A stretch of 64,000 nt of DNA from Sambucus nigra (taxonomy: Eukaryota; Streptophyta; Magnoliopsida; Dipsacales; Adoxaceae). A program made the position numbers and the translations under genes. Shown here piece by piece: positions 24,636-36,917 of this stretch. Numbering within the stretch: position 1 is the stretch's first letter; each line of letters starts with the position of its first letter. The stretch spans positions 263,423,111 to 263,487,110 of the forward strand of contig OX422219.1 of the NCBI GenBank assembly GCA_949130495.1, read 5' to 3'. The notes below the pieces were generated by a model. That model did no database searches and was not told the origin of the DNA. It was given only the letters and a program-made list of their open reading frames with translations.

Positions 24636-27600
24636 GGGGGGGGGGGGGGGACTTCTATAAATATAAAAACGTATACCAAGTCTTTTCATGTAAAGTGAAA
24701 CTTTATATATGGATTTTGTAATATATGGAGTTTAAAACAGATTTTTAATTAAAAAAATTGGTCTTTAAATAAAAAAATAGGTATTTTAATTTTAAAAAAA
24801 AATCTTTTAATTAACATAATAGGGCCCGATCGGGCGGGCCTGGGTAAAGAGCTTTCAAATCTGGGCGGGCTTGGGATTACATAATAAGGCCCGATCTAGG
24901 CCCGAGTGGGCTTGGGATAACACTTAATTTTTCAAGCCCGGCCCGAGCCCGACCGGGCCTGCCCAGGCCCGGCCCATGGCCACCCCTAGTTAATAGCATC
25001 ACTGTCGAAAACAATTTAATGACTACTAACCACCTAGTATTTAAAAAGTGAGTTGCCAAATTTTAAGTTAACTCTGATTAACATGCAATAAGAGGATAAT
25101 GAAAGAATAACAACCATTCACCATAACGAAGCAATAGAATAACCAACAAAATAATAATAAGTCCGGAGGAAAAACTCCTCACAACAATCCCACAACTGAA
25201 CTACGTAAAACAATATAACCTGAATTAATTACATGCCAAAAGTCTGAAAATCTGAAACAGGAAATGTTTCTAATAGAAATGGGCGACATGCCCTACAACT
25301 GATGAAAGCTGAAAATAGAGTCAAGATAGATGAAGCGTCTACTAGAAAAGTCCTGTAACTTCCACAAACAGCTACAGCTCGTCACCTGAATGAAAATCCT
25401 ATGCATGGTGTCCTTGTGGCTGGGCACCTAAAATGGTTTTTACAAAAAAATAGATTTGAAAGAAAATGGGTCAGAGCCCGAAAGTGGGGATTATTTTAAA
25501 AACAGCAAGTGTTTTAATAACATTAAAACAATGAATGCAAAATACATGTTACGACGTGCACTCACATGAAGTACTCACCTCCCGACTAATTTGTGCACTC
25601 TTAACGTACCGTACCCATCTAAGTGACATACATATCTAACCAAACCGTAATAAGTTCTACCCCTTACTACTCAATTCCCACTATACGTTCTAGCATTATC
25701 AAATAAATAGAGGGCTTTACTGAACTTAGGTTCTCAATTATTAGTAATACAATTCATTACAGGTTATCCCTTTATAGTAACTCAAAGCGTTTCTGTATTT
25801 ATACTCACAATACCAACATGAAAGTTCTCATTAATTTAAGTGCATATTAGTCACGCCATAAATATACAATACAAGCACCCGAGACTAAGCTGCGGTGCAC
25901 ACATACTCTGCTATCCATCCCGGTACATCACGTACATAAGGATCACGCATTCCGAATCTCTCAGGAATCGTTCTCAGATAATAGCAAATCACAAACATTG
26001 GAGGCGAACACAGTCACATCACATGGGCACGCACATACCTACGCTCCCACGATCAGCCGACTTATTAACATCCCAATAAGTCCTTCTCTGACCTATGTTC
26101 TCGAGGTACCAATCTAAATCAGGGCAACACAAGGATTAGAGGGCCCTAAGCGAACGTAAACCTCCCGTGATAGCAAGTATTATAGGTATGTCATACACAT
26201 AAGATCATATACATATACTAAGTATGCACACATCTTAGTAATCACCGTAATTTATTTGTGGTACACTTCTCATTCTCGTACCGACTTATAATGCTGCACA
26301 ATTTATAAGTTCCCGATTAATTCAATTATTTAAGCCGTTAATAATTCTCGCATCGTAATAGTCACTCACGTCCTATTCCACAATTTCCATTCAATTCAAA
26401 TCTCACTTCTATGTTTTACTCCTCATTATATCCCAAATATCCAAACTATATCAATTTATCATCAAGGGAATGTTATCTCTACAATTAAACAAGGTTACGG
26501 GACACGTGAAATTAAAACAGGCCAAAAAGTCTAAACTGTCAGCTCGTTAGAAGTCTCGTTCGAATGAGACTATTCGAACGAGAGTTCGTTTGAACGAACT
26601 GGGCATCTAACGAGATCTCGTTCGAACGAAATACATCGAACAAACATCCCTCTTGTTAGAAGGCAAACTGTCAACTCGTTAGAAGCTCATTCGAACGAGC
26701 TCGTTCGAATGACCTGGGCAGGTCTTCTAACGAGAGGCCAGTTTCGATCCCAGATTTTCCCTTTTTCGTTTTTCTAATTTTTCTTCAATTCAAATCCCAC
26801 ATAGAAATCGTCCCAACATCATTTTAAGGTTTCTAATCCATACTAAACCTTCGTAGGTCATAGTTAAACATTTATATAAGGCCAAATCTTCCTAAACCTC
26901 ATCAGATCATCAAATCCCCTCAGTTTTCCCCAAATCCCATAAACATGAACCCTAGAAAATCGAATTCACCCATAGACATAACTAAATCCGTTTTTATGAT
27001 TTAAAAGATGTATTTTCCTCTGAATAATTACCCTAACATTGTTCTACATGCAATCTCCTCATAAAATTATGAATCTCTAGATCCAATTCAATGGGGTTTT
27101 ATCATTCTCCAAGAACAATATAATTTTATAAATTTCCTACGCATGGAAGAAACATTCTTTGCAAATAACATAATTAAACCACTTTTTATGTCTTTCTCTG
27201 ATTTTGATGTCGAATCTGATGAAGGTTGATTTGTTCTCTCTCTCTTTCTGCAGAATTTTCCTTTCTTTCTCTCTCTACCAGCTTTTCTCTAAGGATGACA
27301 ATGGTGGTTAAGGTTGCCCTAGGAAGCCCTTTCAAAACTCATTCCAATAACCCCCGTACCCCATTAAGTCATAAGGTGTGGTTAGTGGGTTTAGTGGGTA
27401 AAGTCCAAATCAGATTTTTAATTCCAAATTTTCGGGGGTTTTAATTCCCAAAATTCCACACTTACCAAACTACCCTTTTACGTTGCCGGTATGGCCTAAA
27501 AATGCCCCGGGACCCAAACTAAACCCCCGGCTAGTGTTTTCTGACTATTTCGACCCTTCCGAACGCGTTGGCGCACTCAAAACGACCATACAGTAATAGA

Positions 27601-27859
27601 AATTAAATTCACTTTTTAATTAAAATAATTATATTCCTAACGCGACTGTCACACGCATCTCAACAAAATTTCAAATTGACGTATTTCAATCTCACGACAA
27701 ATTTCATAATTCAATATTCATATATAGCCATATATATTCATTAAAATCAAATACCAACTCGCATCTCGCTAGTATTTTTATCCGGATTAATTTCCAATTA
27801 ATACACATTTAATTTAATTAATCCCATAAATAAATATCATAAAAATACGGGGTATTACA
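24332..27859 (-). mobile_element. Solo LTR of the Tekay-family chromovirus
   Basis: Begins tgtgacaccccgactaatta and ends cggggtattaca, the same termini as the LTRs at 30410 and 38260. It is flanked by the tttac duplication with no internal domain. Length minus the 575-bp hAT insertion and its duplication is about 2,945 bp against 2,989 for the intact LTR. It is clearly diverged: several CpG positions in the gttcgaac cluster (about 26535-26740) have become TpG or CpA. LTR-LTR recombination of an older copy of the same family explains it. No coding sequence of its own. Confidence 0.92.
24414..24988. mobile_element. Non-autonomous hAT-type element in the solo LTR
   Basis: 575 bp. Terminal inverted repeats are taggggtggccat at the left and atggccaccccta at the right. 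An exact 8-bp duplication gttaatag lies at 24406-24413 and 24989-24996. An 8-bp duplication with this terminus type is typical of hAT transposons. The subterminal regions are packed with ggcccg, gcccgg and gggcttgg motifs, possible transposase-binding repeats. The middle has a (TA)n run at about 24597-24628 followed by 16 G at 24635-24650. No transposase ORF, so it depends on an autonomous partner. Confidence 0.9.
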
Positions 27860-28044
27860 TTTACCAAGTGGATGGAAGTTGATCCTTTAATGGATATGCC
27901 TTATGAAAGGGTATTTCAATTTATCTAGAAAATGATTATATGCCGTCGTGGAATGACCTTCGCATTTATCTCTGATCATGGCACGCAGTTTGACAACCAG
28001 GATTTCAAAGATTACTGTGTTAGATCCAAGATTCAGAAGCTACA
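27860..28044 (+). pseudogene. Integrase core, second Tat element, middle part
   Basis: Resumes after the solo LTR with FTKWMEVDPLMDMPYERVF, then a stop, KMIICRRGMTFAFISDHGTQ and DFKDYCVRSKIQKL. The second catalytic Asp is present, but the following Asn of the usual DNGTQFD is His. The Athila-like insertion at 28045 cuts the frame; it resumes at 51223. Confidence 0.85.
28040..28044. repeat. Target duplication of the Athila-like element, left (ctaca)
   Basis: ctaca at 28040-28044 and again at 51218-51222. Removing the element restores a continuous integrase frame. Confidence 0.9.
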
Positions 28045-29538
28045 TGATTGGGAATAAATATTGTATATTTATCCCCTTAATTTTGAAACCTTTGTGAACC
28101 TGAGCGGTGCAATTGATATGGATTTAACTTGTAATTATGATACTAACCTTCGTTGGCAAGTATTTCATGTTTTGTGTTTCTATTATGTGTTTTACAGGTA
28201 AATTATTCAAACGGTGCGAAAGAGAAATCGAAACATTGAAGGAAAGGCTAGGAAGGCAAGTTCGAGGTCATTTTCGTAATTTTGTATCCCAATCCAAGGG
28301 GTAAGGCTTACTAGAAAGTTGAAGATGTTGGAACAATGAGAATACTGGAAGAAACAGCACCAAAATTCGAGCTACGGTGAAGGAGTTATGATCCCTCGAA
28401 GTTGAAAAAAATCCATAGAAGAAAGGAAGAGAAGATGGAAAATATTCTTAGTGTTGGAGAGAGGCCTAAAACCAACAAGATTTATCAAACCACACTGGGA
28501 ACCGGTTCGGGGATGAACCGGTTCGAGGTGTCTGATGCGCGAATTTGCCCCTTAATGCTGATTGCTCCAAAGAGCCCTATCATGTTGTAACGTCTTCTAA
28601 AACATACATGTATCATTGTATTGACTTAGAAAACATAGTTTTGAATATTTTTTGATAGGGAGAAGAGTAGGAGAATACCCTAGGAACATAGCTTTGATTT
28701 GGTGATTCAAGATTGATTATTTTCGGGTTTGATCTCAAGTTTTAATTCAAGTTTCATTCTCTCTATTATTGCTCTTGCATGTTATTATTCTTGCAAGATT
28801 CAAAAAAATTATAGGTATATAATAATTCTTTGCATGTTTTAATACACTTCCATCATGATTTCTTTCACATGCAACGTAGTTAATTCATGCATAGTTAGGT
28901 TTAATATGTCTAGCTAAATTCTTTATGGTTGGGATGCATGAACTCAACCCGATGAGATAGTTGCATGTGTATAAAATTAATCCTCTAAATTTAAGGATTT
29001 ATTATGACCGTATTGCCTAGCAAACATAACCATTGTAGATCTTTGGATCTCGTATACTGCAGGGTAATCGGGATGCTTTAGATTGCAAACCGAGTGTAGT
29101 TATCATGTTACCGCTTTACTCGTCCTCTGATTGCATATGGTGTGGGATGGAACCTCATATACGTAATGCTTGGGAGTACTAAAGTCTGGGTCTGATTAAT
29201 CACTTAAATTTACGATTAGTTTTATACCAGCAATACACTAGGATTGAGGGATTGTATTCTTGACCTATTTTTCTCATTATATAGTTCAAGTTTTAGTTTA
29301 ATCATCATCAGTCTTTAAAAAAAATGCATCTAGTTGTAGTTGTTTCACCATTCAAATCATCTTTTCGTTCTTCTTAGAGTTGAAGTTAGGTTAACTATCT
29401 GTCCTTCCGTCGTTACAATTTTCTTGTCCTATTTCCCTGTGGAGACAATCCCTACTTACTGGGTTTATTACTAACGTGACAGGCTTGCACTTGATCCTAG
29501 AGAGTATGCACTTTAGAGGCACATTCTTAGTCACGTCA
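28045..29538 (+). repeat. Athila-like 5' LTR
   Basis: 1,494 bp, starting tgattgggaataaatattg and ending tcacgtca. It pairs with 49693-51217. Contains two aaccggttcg motifs near 28500-28530. The right copy has an extra block (gaaagccta) near 49895 and other indels. Confidence 0.9.
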
Positions 29539-29544
29539 ATTTTT

Positions 29545-29562
29545 TGGCACCGTTGTCGGGGA
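29545..29562 (+). promoter_or_regulatory. Athila-like primer binding site (tRNA-Asp type)
   Basis: tggcaccgttgtcgggga, six bases after the LTR end. It differs from the standard Athila site tggcgccgttgccgggga at two positions, a G-to-A and a C-to-T change. Confidence 0.88.
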
Positions 29563-29909
29563 AGTAGGTAGACGTAGGTTAGATTCCGTTAATCGAAAAC
29601 TTCGATAAAAAAAATTCAAAAAAATTTAAAAAGCACAAAAAGATACTTCATCTATCAAAATCTTGTTATTGCAAAATCCTGAACTCACTCTCTGACTCCC
29701 CAAAATACTCCAACCATTATTCAGAAAAACTCGATAGTTAAGTACAATCCCAATAGCCCTCACACTCGAAACGTTCCACAATTTTGGTTCCACCTCCCAC
29801 ACCTCAACACTCAATTGCAAGTTACACTCTGACATCCCTCTTAGGACACACCACAGAGCACGCTCTCAGGATACCAAGTGAGGATACATAGTCATCAAGT
29901 GAGAGAGCT

Positions 29910-30409
29910 ATGTCGCAATACGGTAGTGTAGCTGCAGGTGAGGAAGAGGTCTCGTACCGCCCTTTGAGAGAAATCTTATATCCCGAGCGAACAGTCACTC
30001 CGAGATGCATTTTACTCTCGTATAATGCAAGGTAATTTTGCTTTAGGAATGGGATGATTCAGATACTTCCCAACTACCATGAAATGGAATCAGAAAAGTC
30101 ATATCTCCACATTCAGGAATTTGAGGAGGCGTGCAAGACCCTCAGTGATCAAACTGGCACAAAAGATGTGATACGCCTCAAACTCTTCCCATTCTCGCTA
30201 AAGGATAAGTCTAAGACCTAGCTATGATCTTTACCTCCAAACTTTATTGTATCATGGAATGACTTGCAATCTAAATTCCTTTAGAAATTCTTTCCTTCAC
30301 ATCGAATGAACTCCATCAAGGCTCAAATTCAAACCTTTCGACAATCAGAAACTGAGTCGTTTGATCGATGTTACGAGCATTTTAACGAGTTAATCACTTC
30401 ATACCCTCA
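29910..30409 (+). pseudogene. Athila-like gag, first part
   Basis: ATG at 29910 starts MSQYGSVAAGEEEVSYRPLR, leading into RTVTPRCILL, then after a stop GMIQILPNYHEMESEKSYLHI, IQEFEEACKTL and ESFDRCYEHFNELITSYPH. This is the typical Athila Gag N-terminal and capsid order. There are stops near 30030, 30223 and 30283. The frame is interrupted at 30409 by the Tekay insertion and continues at 41254 after the duplicated cctca. 29563-29909 is the 5' leader. Confidence 0.85.
30405..30409. repeat. Target duplication of the Tekay element, left (cctca)
   Basis: cctca at 30405-30409 is repeated exactly at 41249-41253. Confidence 0.95.
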
Positions 30410-33398
30410 TGTGACACCCCGACTAATTAAACACCGGGTAGCTACTCCTTTATAAAATTAATTCAAAATGCCAAGTTGGCTCAGTTAATAGCATCACTGT
30501 CGAAAACATTTTAAAGATTACTAACCACCTAGTATTTAAAAAGTAAGTGCCAAATTTTATTAAATCTGATTAACATGCAACAAGAGTAATGAATAACTAA
30601 ATAACACCATTCACCATACTGAAATAGAATGAATAATCATCACACTATGTAAATAAAACCTGGAGGAAAAACTCCTCAATACAAATCCCACAACTGATAA
30701 GTAAACTGAAATAATTAACTAAAACTGAATACTGAGCAATACATGCTAGAGTCTGAAAACTGAAATGTAAAAATGTCTAATAGAATTGGGCAACATGCCC
30801 TACAACTGGTAGATGCTGAGACTGGAATTCAAATGAGAGAAGCGTCTACATGCAAATCCCTGTAGCTTCCACAAACAGCTACAGCTCGTCACCTGAATGA
30901 GAATCCTATGCTTGGTGTCCTTGTGGCTGGGCACCTAAAATGGTTTTACAAGAAAATATATTTGAAAGCAAATGGGTCAGAGCCCGAAAGTGGAAGTTAT
31001 TTTTAAAAACCTGCAAGTGCTTTAAAAACATTTAAAACATTAAATGCAAAGTACATGTTAGGACGTACACTCGCATGATATTCTCACCTCTCGTCTAACT
31101 GTGCACTCCTAACGTAAGTACCCATCTATATCGACCCATATTACTAGCTAACTGACAACATAACTAGCTAGACTGCCAAAGGTTCTACCCATATTACTCG
31201 GTTCCAATTAACGTAACAACGCTTGTAATAAAATAGAGGTTTAACGTAAACTCAGTTACTAAATATGCCATTGATATAACTATCAGTTAACTCCTTAAAT
31301 AACTCGAAACAATACCGTAATATTTTTACAACATTAACATGAGGATTTCCGGTAATTTAATGTATATTATTCATCTCATAAATATACAATACAAGCACCC
31401 CGCAATTTAAGCTGTAGTGCACACATACTCTGCTATCCATCCCGGTACATCACGTACATAAGGATTACATATTCCGAATCTCTCAGGAATAGTTTACCGA
31501 TAACAACATCACAAATAATGGAGGCGAACACAGTCACCATCACATGGGTCACGCACATACCTACGCTCCCATGGTCAGCGGACTTATCAATATCACAATA
31601 AGTCTTTCTATGACCTATGTTCATCAAGGTACCAGTCTATATCCCCCCCGTAGGCACACAAGGATTAGAGGGTCCTAAGCGAACGAAACCTCCCGTGATA
31701 GCAAGTATGGTAGGTATGCCATACATACAATCCATATATCAATACTAAGTAAACACACATCTTAGTAATACCGCATTATATTCGTAGTACATATCGCATT
31801 CTCGTACTAACTAATTATCACAACTTATATTATTCCGGTTCATAATTATACGTGCTATAATTCATCCTCACATCGTAGTAGTCACTCACGTCTCAACCCG
31901 AAAGATTCATTGAATATAACTCTCGTATATGATTTACTCATCCCAACAACCCAAAAGTCCCAAATCAATCACTATATCATCAAAGGGATGCTAACTCTAC
32001 CCTTGAACCATCTCCCGGAACTCCAAAAGTCAAAACAGTCCAAAAAGGGTCAAACTGTCAACTCGTTAGAAGTCTCGTTCGAACGAGGCTTCGAACGAGT
32101 TTGGACTGTCAGGTCGTTAGAAGTCTCGTTCGAACGAGGCTGTTCGAACGAGATCCCAGTTCGTTCGAACGAACTGACCCTTCTAACGATATCTCGTTCG
32201 AACGAGATATCGAACGAAAACCCCACTCGTTAATAACGACTGGTCAACTCGTTAGAAGCTCGTTCGAACGAGCTCGTTCGAACGACCTGGGGGCTGCTTC
32301 TAACGAGATGCCAGTTTCGGCCCAGATTTTTCCCCAATTCGTTTTTCACCGTTTATAACACTTCTAATCTCTCCCAAAGTCCATCCTAACAACGTTTTAG
32401 GGTCTATAATCAATACTAAACATATATAGTCACATCCTAACATGTTTCTAAGGGATCAATCCATCCAAATATTAATTTAATTTACACCTTTCTACACTTT
32501 TTCCAATTATCTCAAGAACATGAACCCTAACTACATATCATCATCAAATCCCAGAATTTAATTCGTTTTCTTTCCTTCTAATCACAATTATAATAAGGGA
32601 AATCATTTACCTATCATACTACATGCAATTCTCTTCACAATTTTTAAGTTCTAATCCTCAAACTACATGGTTTTCATTATCTTCCAAGAACAGTTGAAAT
32701 TCATCAATTTCTAACATGGAGGAAACATTCTACGAGTTTAAATAAGATTAAAACACTTGCCTTGGTTTGATTTCTGATTTTGATGAAGTTTCTGCAGAGT
32801 TTCCTCTCTCTCTCTCTCCTTCTCCAAGCTTTCTTCTCCAAAAGGCTATGGTGGCTAGGGTTTGCTTTGGGGAATTTATGAAAACCTAATTAATGAACCT
32901 CCGTAGCTTGTTGGGTTAATAAGGGTTGGTTAGGGTCAATCCTTATCAGATTACAACTCTCAATTTTCGTCACTTTTAATTACCCAAAAATACCAAATTA
33001 CTAAAATACCCTTTATAGTGCCGGGATGGCCTAAAAATACCCCGGGACCCAAACTATACCCCCGGCTAGTGTTTTCTGACTATCTCGACCCTTCCGGACG
33101 TGTTGGCGCACTCAAAACGACCATACGGATTATAGATTTTAAATTCACTTTTAATATCAAAATATTTCTACCGTGACGCGGCGGTCCCACGCGTCTCAAC
33201 AAAATTTCTAAAATGCCGTATATAAATCCCACGATAAATTTTATAATACCAAGTACATATATAATCATATATGCACATACTCAAATACCAATTCGCATCA
33301 CATTAGTATTATTATTAATCCGGATTAATTTCCAATAAATACGCAATTTAATTAATTAATCCCAAAAATAAATATAGCCAAAAGTACGGGGTATTACA
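30410..33398 (-). repeat. Tekay 3' LTR (left copy)
   Basis: 2,989 bp, plus-strand ends tgtgacacc and gtattaca, so minus strand is TGTAATACC...GGTGTCACA. It contains a cluster of seven gttcgaac palindromes at 32077-32283 and a CT-rich tract at about 32800-32825. Small ORFs within it (31433, 31910, 32101, 33080) repeat in the other LTR and are not genes. Confidence 0.95.
32077..32283. repeat. Palindrome cluster in the Tekay 3' LTR
   Basis: gttcgaac occurs at 32077, 32128, 32142, 32163, 32196, 32262 and 32276, mostly within longer perfect palindromes. 32157-32176 is a 20-bp one (centre ttcgaa) and 32189-32210 a 22-bp one. They alternate with ctcgttaga and its complement tctaacgag. Confidence 0.9.
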
Positions 33399-33412
33399 TA
33401 CTCCCCCCCTAA
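33399..33412 (-). promoter_or_regulatory. Tekay polypurine tract
   Basis: Minus strand reads ttagggggggagta immediately before the 3' LTR start at 33398. It primes plus-strand cDNA synthesis. Confidence 0.85.
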
Positions 33413-33440
33413 TAACTGAATTTCGTCCCGAAATTCGAAA

Positions 33441-33557
33441 CTAGAAAGTACCTGCTAAAAACAGCTCTGGATAACGTTCGCGCATCTCATCCTCGCGCTC
33501 CCATGTGGACTCCTCGACATTGTGATGTCGCCACTGAACACGTACTAACGGAACTTA
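33441..33557 (-). pseudogene. Tekay chromodomain-like C-terminus, cut off by a stop
   Basis: After the TAA at 33557-33555 the same frame continues with VPLVRVQWRHHNVEE, STWEREDEMRERYPELF and a final TAG at 33443-33441. This is the chromodomain-type tail of Tekay/Del integrases, thought to target insertion to certain chromatin. The TAA is consistent with a CAA-to-TAA change. Without readthrough the tail is not made. Confidence 0.8.
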
Positions 33558-34376
33558 CTTTGACCGTAGTTTCCTCTCGCTTCGGTCCAAAATAGCAATC
33601 GGCCCTTCCTCATAAGAGCTATCCGGCTGGAGATCGATGTCCTCCACAGCAATGTGAGAATGAGCCAAATCATCCCTAAGGTATTTCCTCAGCGAGGAAA
33701 TGTGGAACACGTCGTGAATCCGATGCAAATGCTCCGGTAACCCGAGTCTATACGCAACCGGTCCAATCCGCTCAATAATAGGAAACGGCCCCACATACCT
33801 CGGTGCCAACTTCCCCTTCTTCCCGAAACGCATAATCCCCTTCATAGGAGATACCCTGAGCAAAACCTGGTCCCCCACTTGGAACTCCCTGAAAAACCTC
33901 TTTGCATCAGCATAACTCTTCTGCCTGTCTTGAGCTACCCGAATGCGACTTCGAATCAACTCAATCCTTGCCGAAGTTACCTGGATCACTTCTGGCCCAA
34001 GTAGTTTGTTGTCCCCCACTTCCAACCAACATGCTGGGGAACGACAAGGCCTACCGTACAATGCCTCAAACGGAGCCATGCCAATCGTGAACTGATAGGA
34101 GTTGTTGTAAGCAAACTCCACCAGTGGAAGGTACTGCTCCCATCCACCCCCGAAGTCAATAATGCACATGCGTAGCATGTCCTCCAACATCTGATTGGTG
34201 CGTTCTGTCTGCCCATCGGTCTGCGGATGATAAGCCGTACTCAAACGCAATTCTGTGCCCATGGCATCCTGGAAACTTTCCCAAAACCGCGAAACAAATA
34301 TCTTATCTCTGTCAGACACGATATTCAGGGGCACACCGTGAAGTCTCACAATCTCTGAAATGAAGAGCTGGGCATA
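33558..34376 (-). pseudogene. Tekay integrase, C-terminal half after the second stop
   Basis: Continues in the pol frame after the TAG at 34379-34377, with YAQLFISEIVRLHGVPLNI. It has SDRDKIFVSRFWESF (second catalytic Asp), HPQTDGQTERTNQMLEDM (catalytic Glu), YNNSYQFTIGMAPFEALYG and, near the end, GPFPIIERIGPVAYRLGLP and IHDVFHISSLRKYL (SH3-like and GPY/F-type region). No usual start codon lies at the 5' end, so this would only be produced by readthrough. Confidence 0.85.
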
Positions 34377-36917
34377 CTATCCCGCAGTGTAATCAGTCCT
34401 AACGGGTAAAAAGTGAGCGACCTTGGACAACCTGTCCACAATTACCCAAACGGAGTCGTGACCCCTCTGCGACGTAGGCAACCCCGTGACAAAATCCATG
34501 GATATGCTCTCCCACATCCACACCGGAACCTCCAACGGTTGTAGCAATCCTGCTGGTCTCTGATGATCCACATTTACAAGTTGACTAGTGGCGCATTTCG
34601 AGACAAACTCAGCGATATCTTTCTTCATACCGCTCCACCAATACTGCCGTCTCATGTCTTGGTACATTTTGTCCCCTCCGGGATGTACCGCGAACCGTGA
34701 ACCGTGCGACTCTGCCATAACATCGTGTCGCAATTCCTCTCCTTCCGGAACTACCAATCTCCCATTGAAGCGTAATCCCCCGTCTGAGCTAACGGTATTG
34801 GATTCAGCTCCCTCAGCGAGTAATCGAACTATCTTCTCCTGACAGAACGAATCATTTGCCTGTGCCCGTACAACCTTCGTGACAATCTGCGGTGTAACGG
34901 TCATCACAGACATGAAAGATCGGGCCACTGCATCCTGGTGTCCCAATTCCTTCCACTTCGCTTTCCACACCTCTGCCACCTTGTCTGCTGGCCTACGGCT
35001 TAATGCGTCTGCTACCACGTTAGCCTTACCCGGGTGGTACTGTATGTCGAACTTGTAGTCTTTCACAAATTCAAGCCACCTACGCTGCCGCATATTTATT
35101 TCCTTCTGCGTGAACAGATACTGTAGTGACTTGTGGTCCGTGAACAGCTGAAACTTCTCCCCCAAAAGATAGTGCCTCCAAATCCGTAAGGCAAATACCA
35201 CTGCCGCCAACTCCAAATCATGTGTGGGGTAATTCTTCTCATGAGGCTTAAGCTTACGGGAAGCATAAGCTATGGCCTGTCTCTCCTGCTGCAACACACC
35301 TCCAAGCCCTTGCAAAGACGCATCGGTGTAAACCAAATACTCAACTCCCGGTCTCGGCAATGCTAACACAGGTGCTGAGGTCAATTTGTCCTTCAACTCA
35401 TCGAATGCCAACTGACAGGCATCACTCCAGATATATGGCACACCCTTACGAGTAAGATGTGTCAAAGGACCTGCTATCTCTGAGAAACCCCGAATAAACC
35501 TCCTGTAGTATCCTGCTAAGCCCAAGAAACTACGAATCTCCGTTGGTGTCGTGGGTTGTCCCCACTCCCTTACCGCTGACACCTTCCCCGGATCAACAGA
35601 TATTCCCTGATCGGAAATAATATGACCCAAGAACTGGACTTCCTTCAACCAAAACCCGCACTTCTCATATTTTGCATACAGCTCGTTCTGACGAAGTGTC
35701 TGTAAAACTTGCCTCAAATGCTCGGCGTGCTCCTCCTCTGTCTGAGAGTAAACCAGAATATCATCAATGAAGACAATGACAAACTGATCTAGGAAATCTC
35801 TGAACACTCTGTTCATCAAGTCCATAAACACTGCTGGAGCGTTGGTCAAACCGAAAGGCATAACCCGAAACTCATAAGAACCATATCTCGACAAGAACGC
35901 AGTCTTCGAGACATCCTCCTCCCTGATACGCAACTGATGGTATCCCGACCTCAAGTCAATCTTCGAGAAGAAAGAAGCTCCTCTCAACTGGTCGAATAAG
36001 TCATCGATTCGAGGCAACGGATACTTATTCCGTATCGTGACCTTATTCAACTCTCGGTAGTCCACGCACAATCTCAGTGAACCATCCCTCTTCTTCACAA
36101 ACAAAACTGGAGCGCCCCAAGGTGAGGTACTCCTGCGAATAAAGCCCTGCCCTAACAGCTGCTCTATCTGATCCCGTAGCTCTCGCATCTCAGCTGGAGC
36201 CATACGGTACGGTGCACGTGCTATAGGTCTCGTACCCGGTAGCAAATCAATAACGAAGTCTATCTCTCGACTGGGTGGTAAGCCTGGTATCTCCTGAAAC
36301 ACATCCGAATACTCCCTGACAACCGGGATCGAATCTAAAGGAATCACAACCTCCTTAGAGGTATCCTCCTCTATGTAATACAGATGAGCGGTCGATCCTC
36401 CTTCTGGGCGAGGCATCGCCACTATAAACATCTCCTGCCCCGGAATGGCAAAAACAATGCTCCCGCTGAAGCAATCAATCATGGCCCTATATGATACGAG
36501 CCAGTCCATACCGATGATCACATCGTGAACATGCATGTCTAACACTAACATGTCCGCAGGCAATACCAAACCACCAACCTCTACCCCGACTCCCCGGCAT
36601 ATAAAGAAAATAAGTGACCCACTCCCCAATGGTGAGTCGACACACGTCACTGTGCTCTCTGCCGTAGCTAACAATCCTAAAGCTTTCGCGAAGTGTGTAG
36701 CAATAAAACAATGTGTAGCACCCGTATCAAATAACACCCGACCCATAGTGCCATGGATAGGAAACGTACCCTCGATCGCGGGCGGTGCCTGTGGAACTGC
36801 AGCCTGGTGGGCGTTGTAGACACGTCCATACTGTAGCTGCCCCTGCTGAGCTGGGACTGCTGGAATGGGTGGCAAAGCTGCCATCTGTGGCGGTGCAGGA
36901 AGAGCGGCGGGAAACAT
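34377..36917 (-). pseudogene. Tekay pol: protease, RT, RNase H, integrase N-terminus
   Basis: 846 codons open between two nonsense codons. Protease: FDTGATHCF at residues 63-71. [22 protein letters not shown] about 281-300, catalytic FIDDILVYS 383-391. RNase [12 protein letters not shown] 530-540, ending ADALSRR near 641. Integrase zinc domain: H738, H745, C775, but residue 778 is Ser where the second Cys is expected (KCATSQ instead of KC-x-x-CQ). The first catalytic Asp is in [10 protein letters not shown] (D808). The listed Met at 36917 is internal. The frame is the same as gag, so this was one Gag-Pol polyprotein. Confidence 0.92.

Noticed and set aside
32077..32283. gttcgaac motifs as tRNA B-boxes or a cluster of RNA polymerase III genes
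   Set aside because: They match only the core of the B-box, lack A-boxes, cloverleaf potential and T-runs, and are palindromic.
31433..33268. Matching small ORF sets in 31433-33268 and 39283-41118 as duplicated genes
   Set aside because: They are the same positions of the two Tekay LTRs; the duplication is the LTR pair, and the frames have no protein features.
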